Shown: positions 8,386 through 17,323 of the stretch, one piece after another
How positions within the stretch are numbered: position 1 is the stretch's first letter
How the letters are laid out: every line of letters begins with the position of its first letter
NCBI RefSeq assembly: GCF_015240255.1
Contig: NZ_CP061205.1
Location: forward strand, 2,191,501 to 2,255,500
Length of the DNA stretch: 64,000 nt
Direction of reading: 5' to 3'
From: Kordiimonas pumila
GTDB lineage: Bacteria > Pseudomonadota > Alphaproteobacteria > Sphingomonadales > Kordiimonadaceae
The notes under the pieces: model-generated
What the model was told of the DNA's origin: nothing
What the model saw: the letters and a program-made list of their open reading frames with translations, nothing else
Database searches by the model: none
Program-made: the position numbers and the translations under genes

Positions 8386-9765
8386 CTACATATACCCTAC
8401 TTCTTTGGCGGTTAGGTCAAGTGCATAACGTGCTTTTGTAACCAACTCGTCAATTTGTTCCTTAGTAATAATAAGCGGAGGTGACAGAACCATTGAATCG
8501 CCCACAGCTCGCATCACAAGGCCGTTGTTAAAGCAGTTTTCGCGGCAGCGATATCCAATATCAACTTCGGAATCAAAGGCTTTACGTGTTTCTTTGTCAG
8601 CAACCATTTGCAAACCACCCAGAAAACCAAGACCACGCACTTGCCCAATCAGCGGGTGGTCTTCTAGCGTCCTGATCTGGCTTTGGAAATAATCAATGCG
8701 ATCTTGAGCGGCATCGCCCACAAGACCGTCACGTTCCATTATTTCAATGTTTTTAAGGGCAACTGCTGCTGCAACAGGGTGTCCTGCATAGGTAAAGCCG
8801 TGTGCCATTTCCTCATCATTACTCGCAATAGCATCGGCAATATCGCCGCCAAGAGCAACGGCAGATATTGGTTGGTAACCAGATGACATGCCTTTGGCCA
8901 TTGTCATAATGTCAGGCTGAAAACCATAATATTCAGACCCAAACCATTTGCCTGTGCGACCCCAGCCACAAATTACTTCATCGGCCCAAAGCAATATGCC
9001 GTATTTACGGCAAAGGGCTTCAATTTTGGCCCAATATCCTTTTGGAGGAGGCATCATGCCGCCAGCACCCATAACTGGTTCGCCGAGGAAGACAGCAACA
9101 TTTTCGGGGCCAAGTTCAAGGAACTTATCCTCTACAGCTTTCACGCAGACATCCGTGAATTCTTCTTCACTTAGGCCTTGGCCGTTTGCATACCAGTGCG
9201 GTGTAGGCCCAACATGATGAATGCCCTCTAAAGGCAGGTCAAACTGAGGGTGCATACCGGACAAGCCAGAAAGGGAAGCTGCAACGGTCGTAGAGCCATG
9301 ATAGGCACCAACACGTGCCACAAAATGTTTGCGCTTTGGCTGTCCTTTCATGTTCCAATAGTATTTCACCAGTTTATAGGCTGTATCAACAGCTTCAGAG
9401 CCTGAGCATGCAAAATGGACCTGAGAAATATCGCCCGGTGTTTTTTCGGCGATTTTTGCGGCCAGTTCCGTTGCATAGGGTGTGGATGTCATGAAGAACA
9501 GGTTATAATACGATAGCTCGCGCATGGCTGTTGCTGCAGCTTCCACGAGTTCTTCGTTCCCGTATCCTAATTGTGCACACCAGAGGCCGGCCATCCCGTC
9601 CAGCATTTGTTTGCCTTCAGAGTCTGTTATATAGATACCTTTAGCCCCCGTGATCATGCGCACGCCTTTTTTGCGTAGCTGACCATGGTTGGTGAAAGGG
9701 TGAAGATGATGCTCAGCGTCCTGGCTTTGCCAGAATTTTGTGCGGTTTGAAGTTGTCGTTGTCAT
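8386..9765 (-). CDS. Class III aminotransferase, putrescine/GABA-pyruvate type
   Basis: The 459-aa PLP enzyme is of fold type I, class III. PLP-binding features are SGSEAVDTAYK (about 121-131), ADEVICGWGR (261-270) and the Schiff-base Lys291 in MTMAKGMSSGY. The sequence style and length match the SpuC/YhxA group, which transfers an amino group from putrescine, GABA or related omega-amines to pyruvate. The gene starts 3 bp after the stop of the PuuA-like gene on the same strand, so it belongs to the leftward polyamine operon. It may convert GABA released by the PuuD-like hydrolase to succinic semialdehyde. The exact amine donor is not decidable from sequence. Confidence 0.88.
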   Translation of the reverse strand: MTTTTSNRTKFWQSQDAEHHLHPFTNHGQLRKKGVRMITGAKGIYITDSEGKQMLDGMAGLWCAQLGYGNEELVEAAATAMRELSYYNLFFMTSTPYATELAAKIAEKTPGDISQVHFACSGSEAVDTAYKLVKYYWNMKGQPKRKHFVARVGAYHGSTTVAASLSGLSGMHPQFDLPLEGIHHVGPTPHWYANGQGLSEEEFTDVCVKAVEDKFLELGPENVAVFLGEPVMGAGGMMPPPKGYWAKIEALCRKYGILLWADEVICGWGRTGKWFGSEYYGFQPDIMTMAKGMSSGYQPISAVALGGDIADAIASNDEEMAHGFTYAGHPVAAAVALKNIEIMERDGLVGDAAQDRIDYFQSQIRTLEDHPLIGQVRGLGFLGGLQMVADKETRKAFDSEVDIGYRCRENCFNNGLVMRAVGDSMVLSPPLIITKEQIDELVTKARYALDLTAKEVGYM

Positions 9766-9768
9766 GTT

Positions 9769-11160
9769 TTACACCGTTAACAGAAGATATTTTGTTTCCC
9801 AAGGGCTCAGGACTGAAGAATAGCTATCAAATTCCATTTCCTTGGCGTCCAAGTATGTTTCGACAAAGCCTTCACCGAGAACCTCTTTGAGAGGGTCGCA
9901 TTTACGCATATTTTTAAGACCGTCCAAATAATGGCGCGGTAAAGCTCTGCTGCTTGCCTCATATGCGGAACCTTTGAACTCAGGAGATGCTTTCAGCTTT
10001 TCTTTCATGCCGAGATAGCCACAAGCAAGAGAGGTTGCAATCGCAAGGTAGGGGTTCACATCAGAACCTGCTACACGATTTTCAATGCGCCGCGCAGCTG
10101 GCGGACCGCTTGGTACCCGAAGCCCAACAGAGCGGTTCTCATAGCCCCAATGTGTATTGGTAGGGGACGAAAGCCCGCTGGAAAAGCGTCTGTAACTGTT
10201 CACAAATGGCGCAATAAGGGGCATTGCCTGTGGCAGGTATTTTTGAATGCCTGCTATATGAGACAAAAATAGTGGCGTGCTTTCACCCGATTTATCGGCA
10301 AAAATATTCTCACCGTTTTTCAGGGAAACAACGGATTGGTGAATGTGCATGGCACTGCCAAAACTATCAGGGTATGGACTTGCCATAAAGCTCGCGAACA
10401 TATTATGGCGAAGGGCTACCTGCCGCAAAATACGTTTGAACAGGAATGCCTGATCAGCAACGCCTTGAGCTGGGCCGTGCTCAACGTTAAACTCAAACTG
10501 CCCTGGGCCAGCCTCGTGAATAAGCGTATCAACGTTAATGCGCTGCGCTTCGCAGGCGTCATAAACATCGTCAAAATACGGGGCAAATTCATCCAGACTA
10601 TCCACTGAGTAGGGTGCAGAACCTGAATCGCGGCGACCAGAAGTGCCAACGGGCGCTTGTGGCGGCGCTTCCACATCATCCTGTCTTTCAAGAAGATAAA
10701 ACTCAAACTCAGGGGCAACAATAGGCTGCCAGCCTTCATTTTCGTAAAGTTTCAAGACACGCTTTAAAACATTTCGGCTATCAAACTCAACCGGCTCGCC
10801 GTTTTCTAGGAACGTGTTGCATATAACCGTCGCTGTAGGTTCGGAGTGCCACGGTGTCATACAAATTGTGTCCAGATCAGGCATTAATATAACGTCCCGC
10901 TCTGTTTCACTCATATGATCATTTGTGGCGTAGTCTCCCGTGATAGTCAGCCCAAAGACTGATTCTGGAAACCGCAGGGCTTTTGCCGTAAGGCCATCGA
11001 TGAATTTACCGCGTGGCATGGATTTACCACGTGCAATTCCTGCAAAATCAGGGATCATGCATTCGATATCATCAATATTTTCAGACCTTAACCAATTGTC
11101 CAGCTCTTCGATGCGTTTGGCATCATACATGGAACACCATTCAGCTGCCATTGCTGGCAC
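9769..11160 (-). CDS. puuA: Glutamine synthetase-family gamma-glutamylpolyamine ligase (PuuA-like), copy 1
   Basis: The 463-aa enzyme has the glutamine synthetase fold: an N-terminal beta-grasp domain (about 20-115) and a catalytic domain. Metal/substrate segments visible are EFEFYLLER, GQFEFNVEHGP, GSAMHIHQS and the NRVAGSDVNPYLA stretch. It lacks the length and the adenylylation segment of GlnA. In the Puu pathway PuuA joins glutamate to putrescine using ATP. Neighbours (PuuD-like hydrolase just upstream, aminotransferase just downstream, PuuB-like oxidase across the divergent promoter) support that role. The start is GTG 11160 behind AAGGACA; ATG 11151 is an alternative. A second, more distant copy lies at 14630. 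Confidence 0.87.
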   Translation of the reverse strand: MPAMAAEWCSMYDAKRIEELDNWLRSENIDDIECMIPDFAGIARGKSMPRGKFIDGLTAKALRFPESVFGLTITGDYATNDHMSETERDVILMPDLDTICMTPWHSEPTATVICNTFLENGEPVEFDSRNVLKRVLKLYENEGWQPIVAPEFEFYLLERQDDVEAPPQAPVGTSGRRDSGSAPYSVDSLDEFAPYFDDVYDACEAQRINVDTLIHEAGPGQFEFNVEHGPAQGVADQAFLFKRILRQVALRHNMFASFMASPYPDSFGSAMHIHQSVVSLKNGENIFADKSGESTPLFLSHIAGIQKYLPQAMPLIAPFVNSYRRFSSGLSSPTNTHWGYENRSVGLRVPSGPPAARRIENRVAGSDVNPYLAIATSLACGYLGMKEKLKASPEFKGSAYEASSRALPRHYLDGLKNMRKCDPLKEVLGEGFVETYLDAKEMEFDSYSSVLSPWETKYLLLTV

Positions 11161-11171
11161 ACTGTCCTTTT

Positions 11172-11927
11172 CTAGTTTGTTTTACTAAGGTTGTACGCGC
11201 GCGCGGCATCACCGAACGCATTAAAAATCTTTACTGATTGAGGGTTTTCCCATGCCCGCCATTCCGGGTGCCACTGTACTGCAAGTGCAAAAGCTTTGGC
11301 ATCTTTTACAGAAACAGCCTCAATCGTTGTATCGTCTGCTAGGGCCTCTATTTTCAGAGTATCCGCCAGTTTGTTAATTCCTTGCCCGTGTACAGTGTTC
11401 ACCATAAAAACGTCATCACCAACAATTTTATGCAGTAGGCCACCTTTTGTGACAGTAACAGCATGTGCCGGGCCGTATTGAACCTCAATAGGGGCCTTTT
11501 TATCTTCGCGGTGGTCTATCCGGCCTTCTATATCATGGAGGCGTGGGTAAAGCGTTCCGCCTAAAGCGACATTAAGCTCTTGTAAGCCCCGACAGATTCC
11601 CAGCATTGGAATACCTGCTTTTAAAATAGCAGGCAGGGCAGACAGGGTGTTCATGTCACGGGCAGGGTCTTGGTGCTCCCCTTCTGGGGCGGGGGCGGCT
11701 CCGTAATGATGGCGTTCAATATTGCTATATCCACCTGTGAAAAGCATACCATCAGCAAACGCCATAATTTCAGCAACAGCAACAGGGCTTTCGCTTAGAG
11801 CAGGAACAAGAACGGGCGTAACATCACTGCACTTTCTAAGCGCTTGCACATATTTATCGCCAACCTGATGGTATATGTGAGGCCCTGACTGAGTGGTATC
11901 ACATATAACAGCGATAACCGGCTTCAT
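11172..11927 (-). CDS. puuD: Gamma-glutamyl-gamma-aminobutyrate hydrolase (PuuD-like)
   Basis: The 251-aa class I glutamine-amidotransferase-like peptidase (C26) has the nucleophile Cys112 in GICRGLQELN and His220/Glu222 in QWHPEW, completing the catalytic triad. The HGQGIN segment (180-185) is also typical of PuuD. The enzyme hydrolyses gamma-Glu-GABA to glutamate and GABA in the cytoplasm. Its start overlaps the stop of the upstream six-TM gene by 4 bp (ATGA), and the PuuA-like gene follows 11 bp downstream, so all three form one leftward operon. Confidence 0.9.
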   Translation of the reverse strand: MKPVIAVICDTTQSGPHIYHQVGDKYVQALRKCSDVTPVLVPALSESPVAVAEIMAFADGMLFTGGYSNIERHHYGAAPAPEGEHQDPARDMNTLSALPAILKAGIPMLGICRGLQELNVALGGTLYPRLHDIEGRIDHREDKKAPIEVQYGPAHAVTVTKGGLLHKIVGDDVFMVNTVHGQGINKLADTLKIEALADDTTIEAVSVKDAKAFALAVQWHPEWRAWENPQSVKIFNAFGDAARAYNLSKTN

Positions 11928-12796
11928 AATGCGTGCTCACTTTCTTGTTTGTGTTCTTCTTCAAGATGTTCCGCCTCTATTTCTTCGGACCATTTGAAAA
12001 TGTTCATTTCAATAAGGAAGAAAGCCACGATCCAGAGAAATGCATCCCAAAAGTCCATAAAGTTGCCTTCAAATCCCCAATAAACGCATACAATGATCAA
12101 TGTAGAATATAGCAGGAATTTGCATACTACATTAACCCGGTAAAGCCTGCCATGCTCCATGCCGCGCAGTTGAATGAACATGTCTATCCATAGAAACAGG
12201 ACAATAAGAATCCATGCCCCGGCATTTATCACCTCGGCAGTTGCAAGCCACTCAAGCTGCATGTGTGTATCCGCTGTGGTTATCATGCTTGCAGCAGGAT
12301 TGGCATAGAGGGTGCCTGTCAGTTCCATGCAATTTGCAGCGGTTAAGGCAATATATTCATCCAGATCAATGGCATATGATAAATATTGACCTACGGCAGC
12401 GCAGCCATCTGTAATAGAAAGTGGCTCAAACCCCATAGTGAGGTTAAATTTTTTCACGTACCCTAAAAAGGCTAAAACGATGAAAAGATAACAGATACCC
12501 GCAATGGCGTTTAAAACCCATTTCCAGCCTTTTTCGAGTTTTTCATCACTTAAAACGCTGGTCTCAAATTCAAAAGCTATTAAGAGAATAAGCCATGCAA
12601 AAGTATCAAGTGCTTGCGCAAAAACATCCCCCACTTGCTGCCAGCCAAAGCCTTCTCTAAATGTGTAAGCGGAAGCAATGTAATCTTCACGCAACCAATA
12701 GAATACATTCAGGAAGATCATGAAATATATCAGGTACTTAAACCACTGAAACAGCTTTTCGCGTGTGCTGTTATCTACTGTCACGAAGTTCGGCAT
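11924..12796 (-). CDS. Six-transmembrane protein of unknown family, first gene of leftward polyamine operon
   Basis: I do not recognise the family. The 290-aa protein shows six hydrophobic helices, roughly residues 17-37, 60-79, 93-114, 190-211, 225-246 and 252-272. Between helices 3 and 4 there is a polar loop of about 70 aa with two cysteines (in DGCAA and ANCMEL). The C-terminal tail after helix 6 is strongly acidic (EEIEAEHLEEEHKQESE). It is the first gene after the divergent control region and overlaps puuD by 4 bp, so it is tied to gamma-glutamyl/polyamine catabolism. It could be a permease, a permease partner or a membrane sensor, but nothing in the sequence decides. Confidence 0.75.
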   Translation of the reverse strand: MPNFVTVDNSTREKLFQWFKYLIYFMIFLNVFYWLREDYIASAYTFREGFGWQQVGDVFAQALDTFAWLILLIAFEFETSVLSDEKLEKGWKWVLNAIAGICYLFIVLAFLGYVKKFNLTMGFEPLSITDGCAAVGQYLSYAIDLDEYIALTAANCMELTGTLYANPAASMITTADTHMQLEWLATAEVINAGAWILIVLFLWIDMFIQLRGMEHGRLYRVNVVCKFLLYSTLIIVCVYWGFEGNFMDFWDAFLWIVAFFLIEMNIFKWSEEIEAEHLEEEHKQESEHAL

Positions 12797-12920
12797 AAAT
12801 AGATTCCATTTAATTCGATATGGTATTTGGTCTAATACTGTCGCTTATTATATTCATGAGGCGGTTAATTTCTCTTAAAAAAGCTTAGACAGTGCTTTAA
12901 AATACAGCACATTTTTTCTA

Positions 12921-12950
12921 AAAGTGATCACAAAAATGATAAAACGTCAA
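12921..12950 (-). promoter_or_regulatory. Putative operator/promoter element, leftward copy
   Basis: Read on the minus strand: TTGACG, 4 bp, ATCAT, 3 bp, then TGTGATCACTTT. The core GTGATCAC is a perfect 8-bp palindrome. TTGACG could be a -35 box. It points to the six-TM/puuD/puuA operon, whose first start codon is about 125 bp away. Confidence 0.6.
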
Positions 12951-13050
12951 GGGCGTTAATATTGTTACTAAATTGTTTGCCTCTGCAACAGCTATGGCTG
13001 GACTTGTTTCACTGTTGAATAAAGCGGCTTTAAAGAAAATAGCTTGTATA

Positions 13051-13080
13051 TTGACATGAAATCATAAATGTGATCACTTT
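13051..13080 (+). promoter_or_regulatory. Putative operator/promoter element, rightward copy
   Basis: TTGACA, 4 bp, ATCAT, 3 bp, then TGTGATCACTTT: the same parts at exactly the same spacing as the leftward copy at 12921-12950. It points to the GabD-like gene about 100 bp away. A GntR-type dimer binding the GTGATCAC palindrome would fit. Confidence 0.6.
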
Positions 13081-13179
13081 ACCGAATGAGATGTAAAAGC
13101 CGTTGTTGCAGAGGCTGAAAACTTGTATCTGATTCGGTAGTTAGGATTTGGCCGAACTGTTAAATTAAATGGATGTATT

Positions 13180-14628
13180 ATGATTTTGCAAGATCAGTCC
13201 TTGTTGAAGGATAAGGCTTATATTAATGGCGAGTGGGTAGGCGGCGACGCCCTGTTTGATGTTAAAAACCCAGCAACAGGCGAGGTAATTATTCAACTGC
13301 CTGATTTGGCCCGGGCAGCAACAAAAACAGCTATTGATGCAGCAGAGGCGGCGCAGGTAAAGTGGCGTTCTCTGGTTGCAAAGGAGCGATCAGCTATATT
13401 AAAGCGCTGGTATGACCTGATTATGGCTGCTCAGGACGATTTGGCAAAGATTTTGACGCTGGAAATGGGCAAGCCTTTGGCGGAAGCAAAAGGCGAAGTT
13501 GCTTATGGCGCCAGCTTTATCGAGTGGTTTGCTGAAGAAGGCAAGCGTGTTTACGGGGATGTCATTCCGCAGCAGCAGGGTGATAAACGGCTTTTGGTGC
13601 TGAAGCAGCCTATTGGTGTGGTTGCGGCTATTACGCCGTGGAATTTCCCTAATGCTATGATTACACGCAAAGTAGCGCCAGCGCTTGCTGTTGGTTGCAG
13701 TGTTGTTGTGAAACCTGCAGCAGAAACACCGCTTTCAGCACTTGCGCTGGCAGCTCTAGCGGAAAAGGCAGGTATTCCAGCGGGTGTGCTGAACGTGGTT
13801 GTGGGCACGAATTCGCGTGAAATAGGCGGCGAGCTATGCGAGAATCCGAAAGTACGCAAGTTGACTTTCACTGGGTCAACAGGCGTGGGCCGTATTCTTA
13901 TGCGCCAATGCTCTGATGATATTAAGAAAGTTTCGCTCGAGCTTGGTGGTAATGCGCCCTTTATCGTTTTTGATGATGCAGATATTGATGCGGCGGTTGA
14001 GGGTGCAATGGCTTCCAAATACCGCAACTCTGGGCAGACATGTGTATGCGCAAACCGGCTTTATGTGCAGGCTGGTGTCTACGAAGCTTTCCTCGAGAAA
14101 TTTACCGCAGCCGTTCGTAAGCTGAAGGTTGGTAATGGTATGGACGAAGGGGTGGTGCAAGGCCCGCTTATTAACGAAAAAGCCCTTGATAAGGTTGAAG
14201 AACATATTGCTGACGCGCTTGAAAAAGGTGGCACAATTATCGAAGGCGGCAAACGTCACAGCCTTGGGGGTAGTTTCTTTGAGCCAACTATTATTCGTGA
14301 TGTGACACAGAATATGAAAGTTTCAAAAGAAGAAACTTTTGGACCTCTTGCGCCGGTTTTCAAATTTGAAAATGAAGCTGATGTTGTCGCTATGGCAAAC
14401 GATACCGAATTTGGCTTGGCATCTTACTTTTATGCACGTGACCTGTCACGTGTGTGGCGTGTGGCCGAGGCGCTTGAATATGGCATGGTTGGTATCAATA
14501 CCGGTATTCTGTCAACCGAAGTTGCGCCGTTTGGTGGCGTTAAACAATCAGGCTTGGGGCGAGAAGGTTCCAAGTACGGGATAGATGATTATCTCGAAAT
14601 GAAATATTTGTGTATGGCTGGTATATAG
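13180..14628 (+). CDS. gabD: NAD(P)-dependent succinate-semialdehyde dehydrogenase (GabD-like)
   Basis: The 482-aa aldehyde dehydrogenase superfamily enzyme has catalytic Cys288 in GQTCVCANR, general-base Glu254 in LELGGNAPF, cofactor-binding FTGSTGVGR and the substrate-side TPWNFPNAMITRK stretch. The GQTCVCANR form with a second Cys two residues later is typical of GabD succinate-semialdehyde dehydrogenases. It opens the rightward polyamine operon. No separate PuuC is present in the window, so this enzyme may oxidise succinic semialdehyde, gamma-Glu-aminobutyraldehyde, or both. The next gene begins one base after its stop. Confidence 0.92.
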   Translation: MILQDQSLLKDKAYINGEWVGGDALFDVKNPATGEVIIQLPDLARAATKTAIDAAEAAQVKWRSLVAKERSAILKRWYDLIMAAQDDLAKILTLEMGKPLAEAKGEVAYGASFIEWFAEEGKRVYGDVIPQQQGDKRLLVLKQPIGVVAAITPWNFPNAMITRKVAPALAVGCSVVVKPAAETPLSALALAALAEKAGIPAGVLNVVVGTNSREIGGELCENPKVRKLTFTGSTGVGRILMRQCSDDIKKVSLELGGNAPFIVFDDADIDAAVEGAMASKYRNSGQTCVCANRLYVQAGVYEAFLEKFTAAVRKLKVGNGMDEGVVQGPLINEKALDKVEEHIADALEKGGTIIEGGKRHSLGGSFFEPTIIRDVTQNMKVSKEETFGPLAPVFKFENEADVVAMANDTEFGLASYFYARDLSRVWRVAEALEYGMVGINTGILSTEVAPFGGVKQSGLGREGSKYGIDDYLEMKYLCMAGI

Positions 14629-14629
14629 T

Positions 14630-15973
14630 ATGTCTTTTGATCGTGAAGTAGAGGTTTTTCTGGGTAATCACCCCGATCTGGAAATGATTGAGGTTTTCTT
14701 GACTGATGTTAATGGTGTTTGCCGTGGTAAACAGCTGCCTGCTGATGCTTTGAAAAAGGTTGCGAAGAACAGCATCTACTTCCCGATCACTATTCCTTTT
14801 CTGACAACGAATGGTACGAACCCGGAAGCTGTTGTTGAGGAATATTGTGCAGACCCTGACAGGGCCTGCCACCCGGTTGAGGGGTCTTTGCAGCTTATGC
14901 CGTGGGCAACTAAAAAAACGGCTCAGGTTTTGATCTCGATGAAAGACACTGACGGTGGACCTATGTTTTTTGATCCTCGTCATGTGCTCGATAAAATTTT
15001 GTCATATTACCGCGCTGACGAACTGCGGCCGGTTATTGCGCTTGAGTATGAGTTTTTTCTGTTTACGGCAGGCAGTGTGCCGCCAGTGGCTATTTCACCT
15101 GTGAATGGTATGGTGCAGGCCAACGGCGCAAATAGCTATAACATGGATACATTCTATGATTATGAGCTGTTGCTACAGGAAATAAACGAAGCCTGCTCTA
15201 GTCAAGGTATTGATATAACAGGGGTAATATCAGAGTATGGTGACGGCCAATTCGAGGTCAATTTAAACCATACCGAGAATGTTTTACAGGCATGTGATCA
15301 TGCCATGATGGTGAAACGTGCTGTGCGCGGTGTGGCCCGTAAGCACGGTATGCTTGCAAGCTTTATGGCAAAACCTTTCACGGGCGATGTTGGGAGCGGG
15401 TTGCATGCCCATGTTAGTATCCTGAATAAAGACGGCAAAAATATTTTTGGCCTTCCTGACGGCGAGCAAAAGTTACAGGACGCTATTGGGGGGCTTTTGG
15501 AAACAATGCCGGATTCAACAGCTTTTTTTGCGCCAAACGCCAATAGCTACCGCCGGTTTGATCCACTATCGTATGCGCCGATTGTACCTAATTGGGGTGA
15601 AAATAACCGCCGGCTTTCTGTCCGTATTCCTATGTCTGACGGTGAAAATAGACGCTTTGAGCACCGGGTTAGCGGCGCTGATGGGTGCCCGCACTTGGTT
15701 GCGGCCAGTATCTTGGCTGGTGCTCACTATGGGATGAAAAACAAGATTGACCCAGGCAAACCGCTCGGTGAATTTGATAATGTAAGCCACGTGAATGTTT
15801 TACCCAGCCGGTGGCGTATTGCGCTTGACCGCCTTGCGGCGAGCAACGTGATGAGGCAGTATCTGGGGAATGATTTTGTTGACCTTTATTTGAAAGTTAA
15901 AGGCAGCGAAGAAGAAGAGTTCCATAGGGCTGTAACCAGCGTGGACTATGAGCAATATTTGCGTATCCTTTAA
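14630..15973 (+). CDS. puuA: Glutamine synthetase-family gamma-glutamylpolyamine ligase (PuuA-like), copy 2
   Basis: The 447-aa glutamine synthetase-fold enzyme shows EYEFFLFTAG, DGQFEVNLNH, GSGLHAHVSI and EHRVSGADGCPHLVAAS, the last replacing the NRVAGSDVNPYL segment of the copy at 9769. It is clearly divergent from that copy, so the two may use different amines or one may act on another omega-amine. It begins one base after the gabD stop and is followed by the PuuB-like oxidase 27 bp later, so it belongs to the rightward operon. The gamma-glutamylation role is inferred from family and context. Confidence 0.86.
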   Translation: MSFDREVEVFLGNHPDLEMIEVFLTDVNGVCRGKQLPADALKKVAKNSIYFPITIPFLTTNGTNPEAVVEEYCADPDRACHPVEGSLQLMPWATKKTAQVLISMKDTDGGPMFFDPRHVLDKILSYYRADELRPVIALEYEFFLFTAGSVPPVAISPVNGMVQANGANSYNMDTFYDYELLLQEINEACSSQGIDITGVISEYGDGQFEVNLNHTENVLQACDHAMMVKRAVRGVARKHGMLASFMAKPFTGDVGSGLHAHVSILNKDGKNIFGLPDGEQKLQDAIGGLLETMPDSTAFFAPNANSYRRFDPLSYAPIVPNWGENNRRLSVRIPMSDGENRRFEHRVSGADGCPHLVAASILAGAHYGMKNKIDPGKPLGEFDNVSHVNVLPSRWRIALDRLAASNVMRQYLGNDFVDLYLKVKGSEEEEFHRAVTSVDYEQYLRIL

Positions 15974-16000
15974 TAATTTAACAGCGGTGGACTTACTATT

Positions 16001-17314
16001 ATGCGTATACGCGACAGAATTCATACGGACAGGTTACCGCCGTCATATTACACGGCATCCTGTAATGACCTCGCTCCGTTTCAGCGCCTTGAGGGGACTG
16101 AAAAAGCAGACGTGTGTATTATTGGCGGTGGCTTTACAGGTGTTGCAGCAGCAGTTGAACTGGCTGAGCGCGGTGTGGATGTTATATTGCTTGAACAAAA
16201 CCAGATTGGCTGGGGTGCAAGCGGTCGCAACGGCGGGCAAGTTCTTGGCGGGTATGGACCAGAGCTTGACGAATTTGACAAATATACAGCTGTTTACGGT
16301 CAGGATAATGCTCGTACTGCATGGGAAATGGCTAATGAAACTACGGATATAATCCGTGACCGCGTTGCTAAATATAAAATTAAATGTGATTTGGAATGGG
16401 GCTATTTTGATGCCGCGATGAAATCCAGTGAAATGAAAGAACTGGAAGAGAAGCAGCATGTTCTTTCCAAGCTTGGCTATAAACATGAGATGCAGTTTGT
16501 TGGTAAAGACCAAATTCACAATGTTGTTGGTTCAGAGCGTTTTATTGGTGGTTTGGTAAACATGGGGTGGGGGCAGTGCCATCCCTTGAACCTTGTGCGC
16601 GGTGAGGCGCGGGCTGCGCAAAAGCTGGGCGCAAAAATTTATGAAGACGCACGTGTTAGCAAGCTGGTTTATGGTGATAAGGTAACGGTTGATACGGATC
16701 AGGGTAAAGTTATTGCTAATAAGGTTATTCTGGCAGGCAACGCATATTTAGGCCAATTAGTACCTAAACTTGATGCCCGCATCTTGCCGTGTGGCAGTTA
16801 TGTTATTGCAACAGAACCTTTGGACAAAGCGCTAGCGGATAAAATTATGCCCAAACGCTATGCTGTCTGTGATCAACGTTGGGCGCTTGATTATTTTCGT
16901 ATGTCGGCAGACGACAGATTGTTGTTTGGTGGGCTTGCAACATATACAGGTATTCACCCACGTGATCTGGTGAAAGCTATTAGGCCTTTGATGCTACGGG
17001 TATTTCCTGAACTGAAAGATACTAAGATCGACTATACGTGGGGTGGGTACATTGGCATTGGCCTAAACCGGATACCACAAGTTGGTAAAGTGGATGATAA
17101 CGTTTATTTCGCTCAAGCCTATTCTGGACACGGCGTAGCCGCCACGCATTTATCTGCGCGGGTGATTGCGGAGGCAATTATGGGGGATACGTCACGGTTT
17201 GATATTATAGCTCATGTTAAACATCCACCATTCCCCGGTGGACGGTTGCTGCGCAAACCTGCGCAAGCAGTAGGGATGGCATACTATAGAATGTTAGATA
17301 CACTGAAACGATAA
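16001..17314 (+). CDS. puuB: FAD-dependent gamma-glutamylputrescine oxidase (PuuB-like)
   Basis: The 437-aa flavoenzyme of the D-amino-acid-oxidase (DAO) fold has the dinucleotide-binding motif IIGGGFTG (40-47) followed by ELAERG and the acidic end of beta-2 (LLEQN). The GASGRNGGQVLGGYG segment after it is characteristic of PuuB and related amine oxidases. PuuB oxidises gamma-Glu-putrescine to the aminoaldehyde with release of ammonia and H2O2. The position between the second PuuA-like gene and the TPR-sulfotransferase, and the shared operon with GabD, support the role. Confidence 0.9.
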   Translation: MRIRDRIHTDRLPPSYYTASCNDLAPFQRLEGTEKADVCIIGGGFTGVAAAVELAERGVDVILLEQNQIGWGASGRNGGQVLGGYGPELDEFDKYTAVYGQDNARTAWEMANETTDIIRDRVAKYKIKCDLEWGYFDAAMKSSEMKELEEKQHVLSKLGYKHEMQFVGKDQIHNVVGSERFIGGLVNMGWGQCHPLNLVRGEARAAQKLGAKIYEDARVSKLVYGDKVTVDTDQGKVIANKVILAGNAYLGQLVPKLDARILPCGSYVIATEPLDKALADKIMPKRYAVCDQRWALDYFRMSADDRLLFGGLATYTGIHPRDLVKAIRPLMLRVFPELKDTKIDYTWGGYIGIGLNRIPQVGKVDDNVYFAQAYSGHGVAATHLSARVIAEAIMGDTSRFDIIAHVKHPPFPGGRLLRKPAQAVGMAYYRMLDTLKR

Positions 17315-17323
17315 GGGCAAAGA

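Larger units (their letters stand above)
12797..13179. promoter_or_regulatory. Divergent control region of the polyamine genes (383 bp, no gene)
   Basis: This AT-rich gap separates the leftward (six-TM gene) and rightward (GabD-like) operons. I see no coding ORF. It holds two copies of a 30-bp element in opposite orientation (12921-12950 and 13051-13080) and an additional perfect 12-bp inverted repeat, GCCTCTGCAACA at 12979-12990 with its complement at 13104-13115. The layout is that of a bidirectional, jointly regulated promoter. Confidence 0.75.

Noticed and set aside
8247-8441. 64-aa open frame in the gap after the aminotransferase
   Set aside because: It runs into the aminotransferase gene on the opposite strand, has no ribosome-binding site and covers the hairpin at 8316-8346.
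12921-13080. TGTGATCAC sites as CRP/FNR-type binding sites
   Set aside because: CRP-type sites need a 6-bp gap between TGTGA and TCACA; here the arms directly abut, so a different regulator is more likely.
13551-14027. 158-aa open frame antisense inside the GabD-like gene
   Set aside because: It lies wholly inside a clear dehydrogenase gene with intact active-site motifs and has a shadow-type composition.
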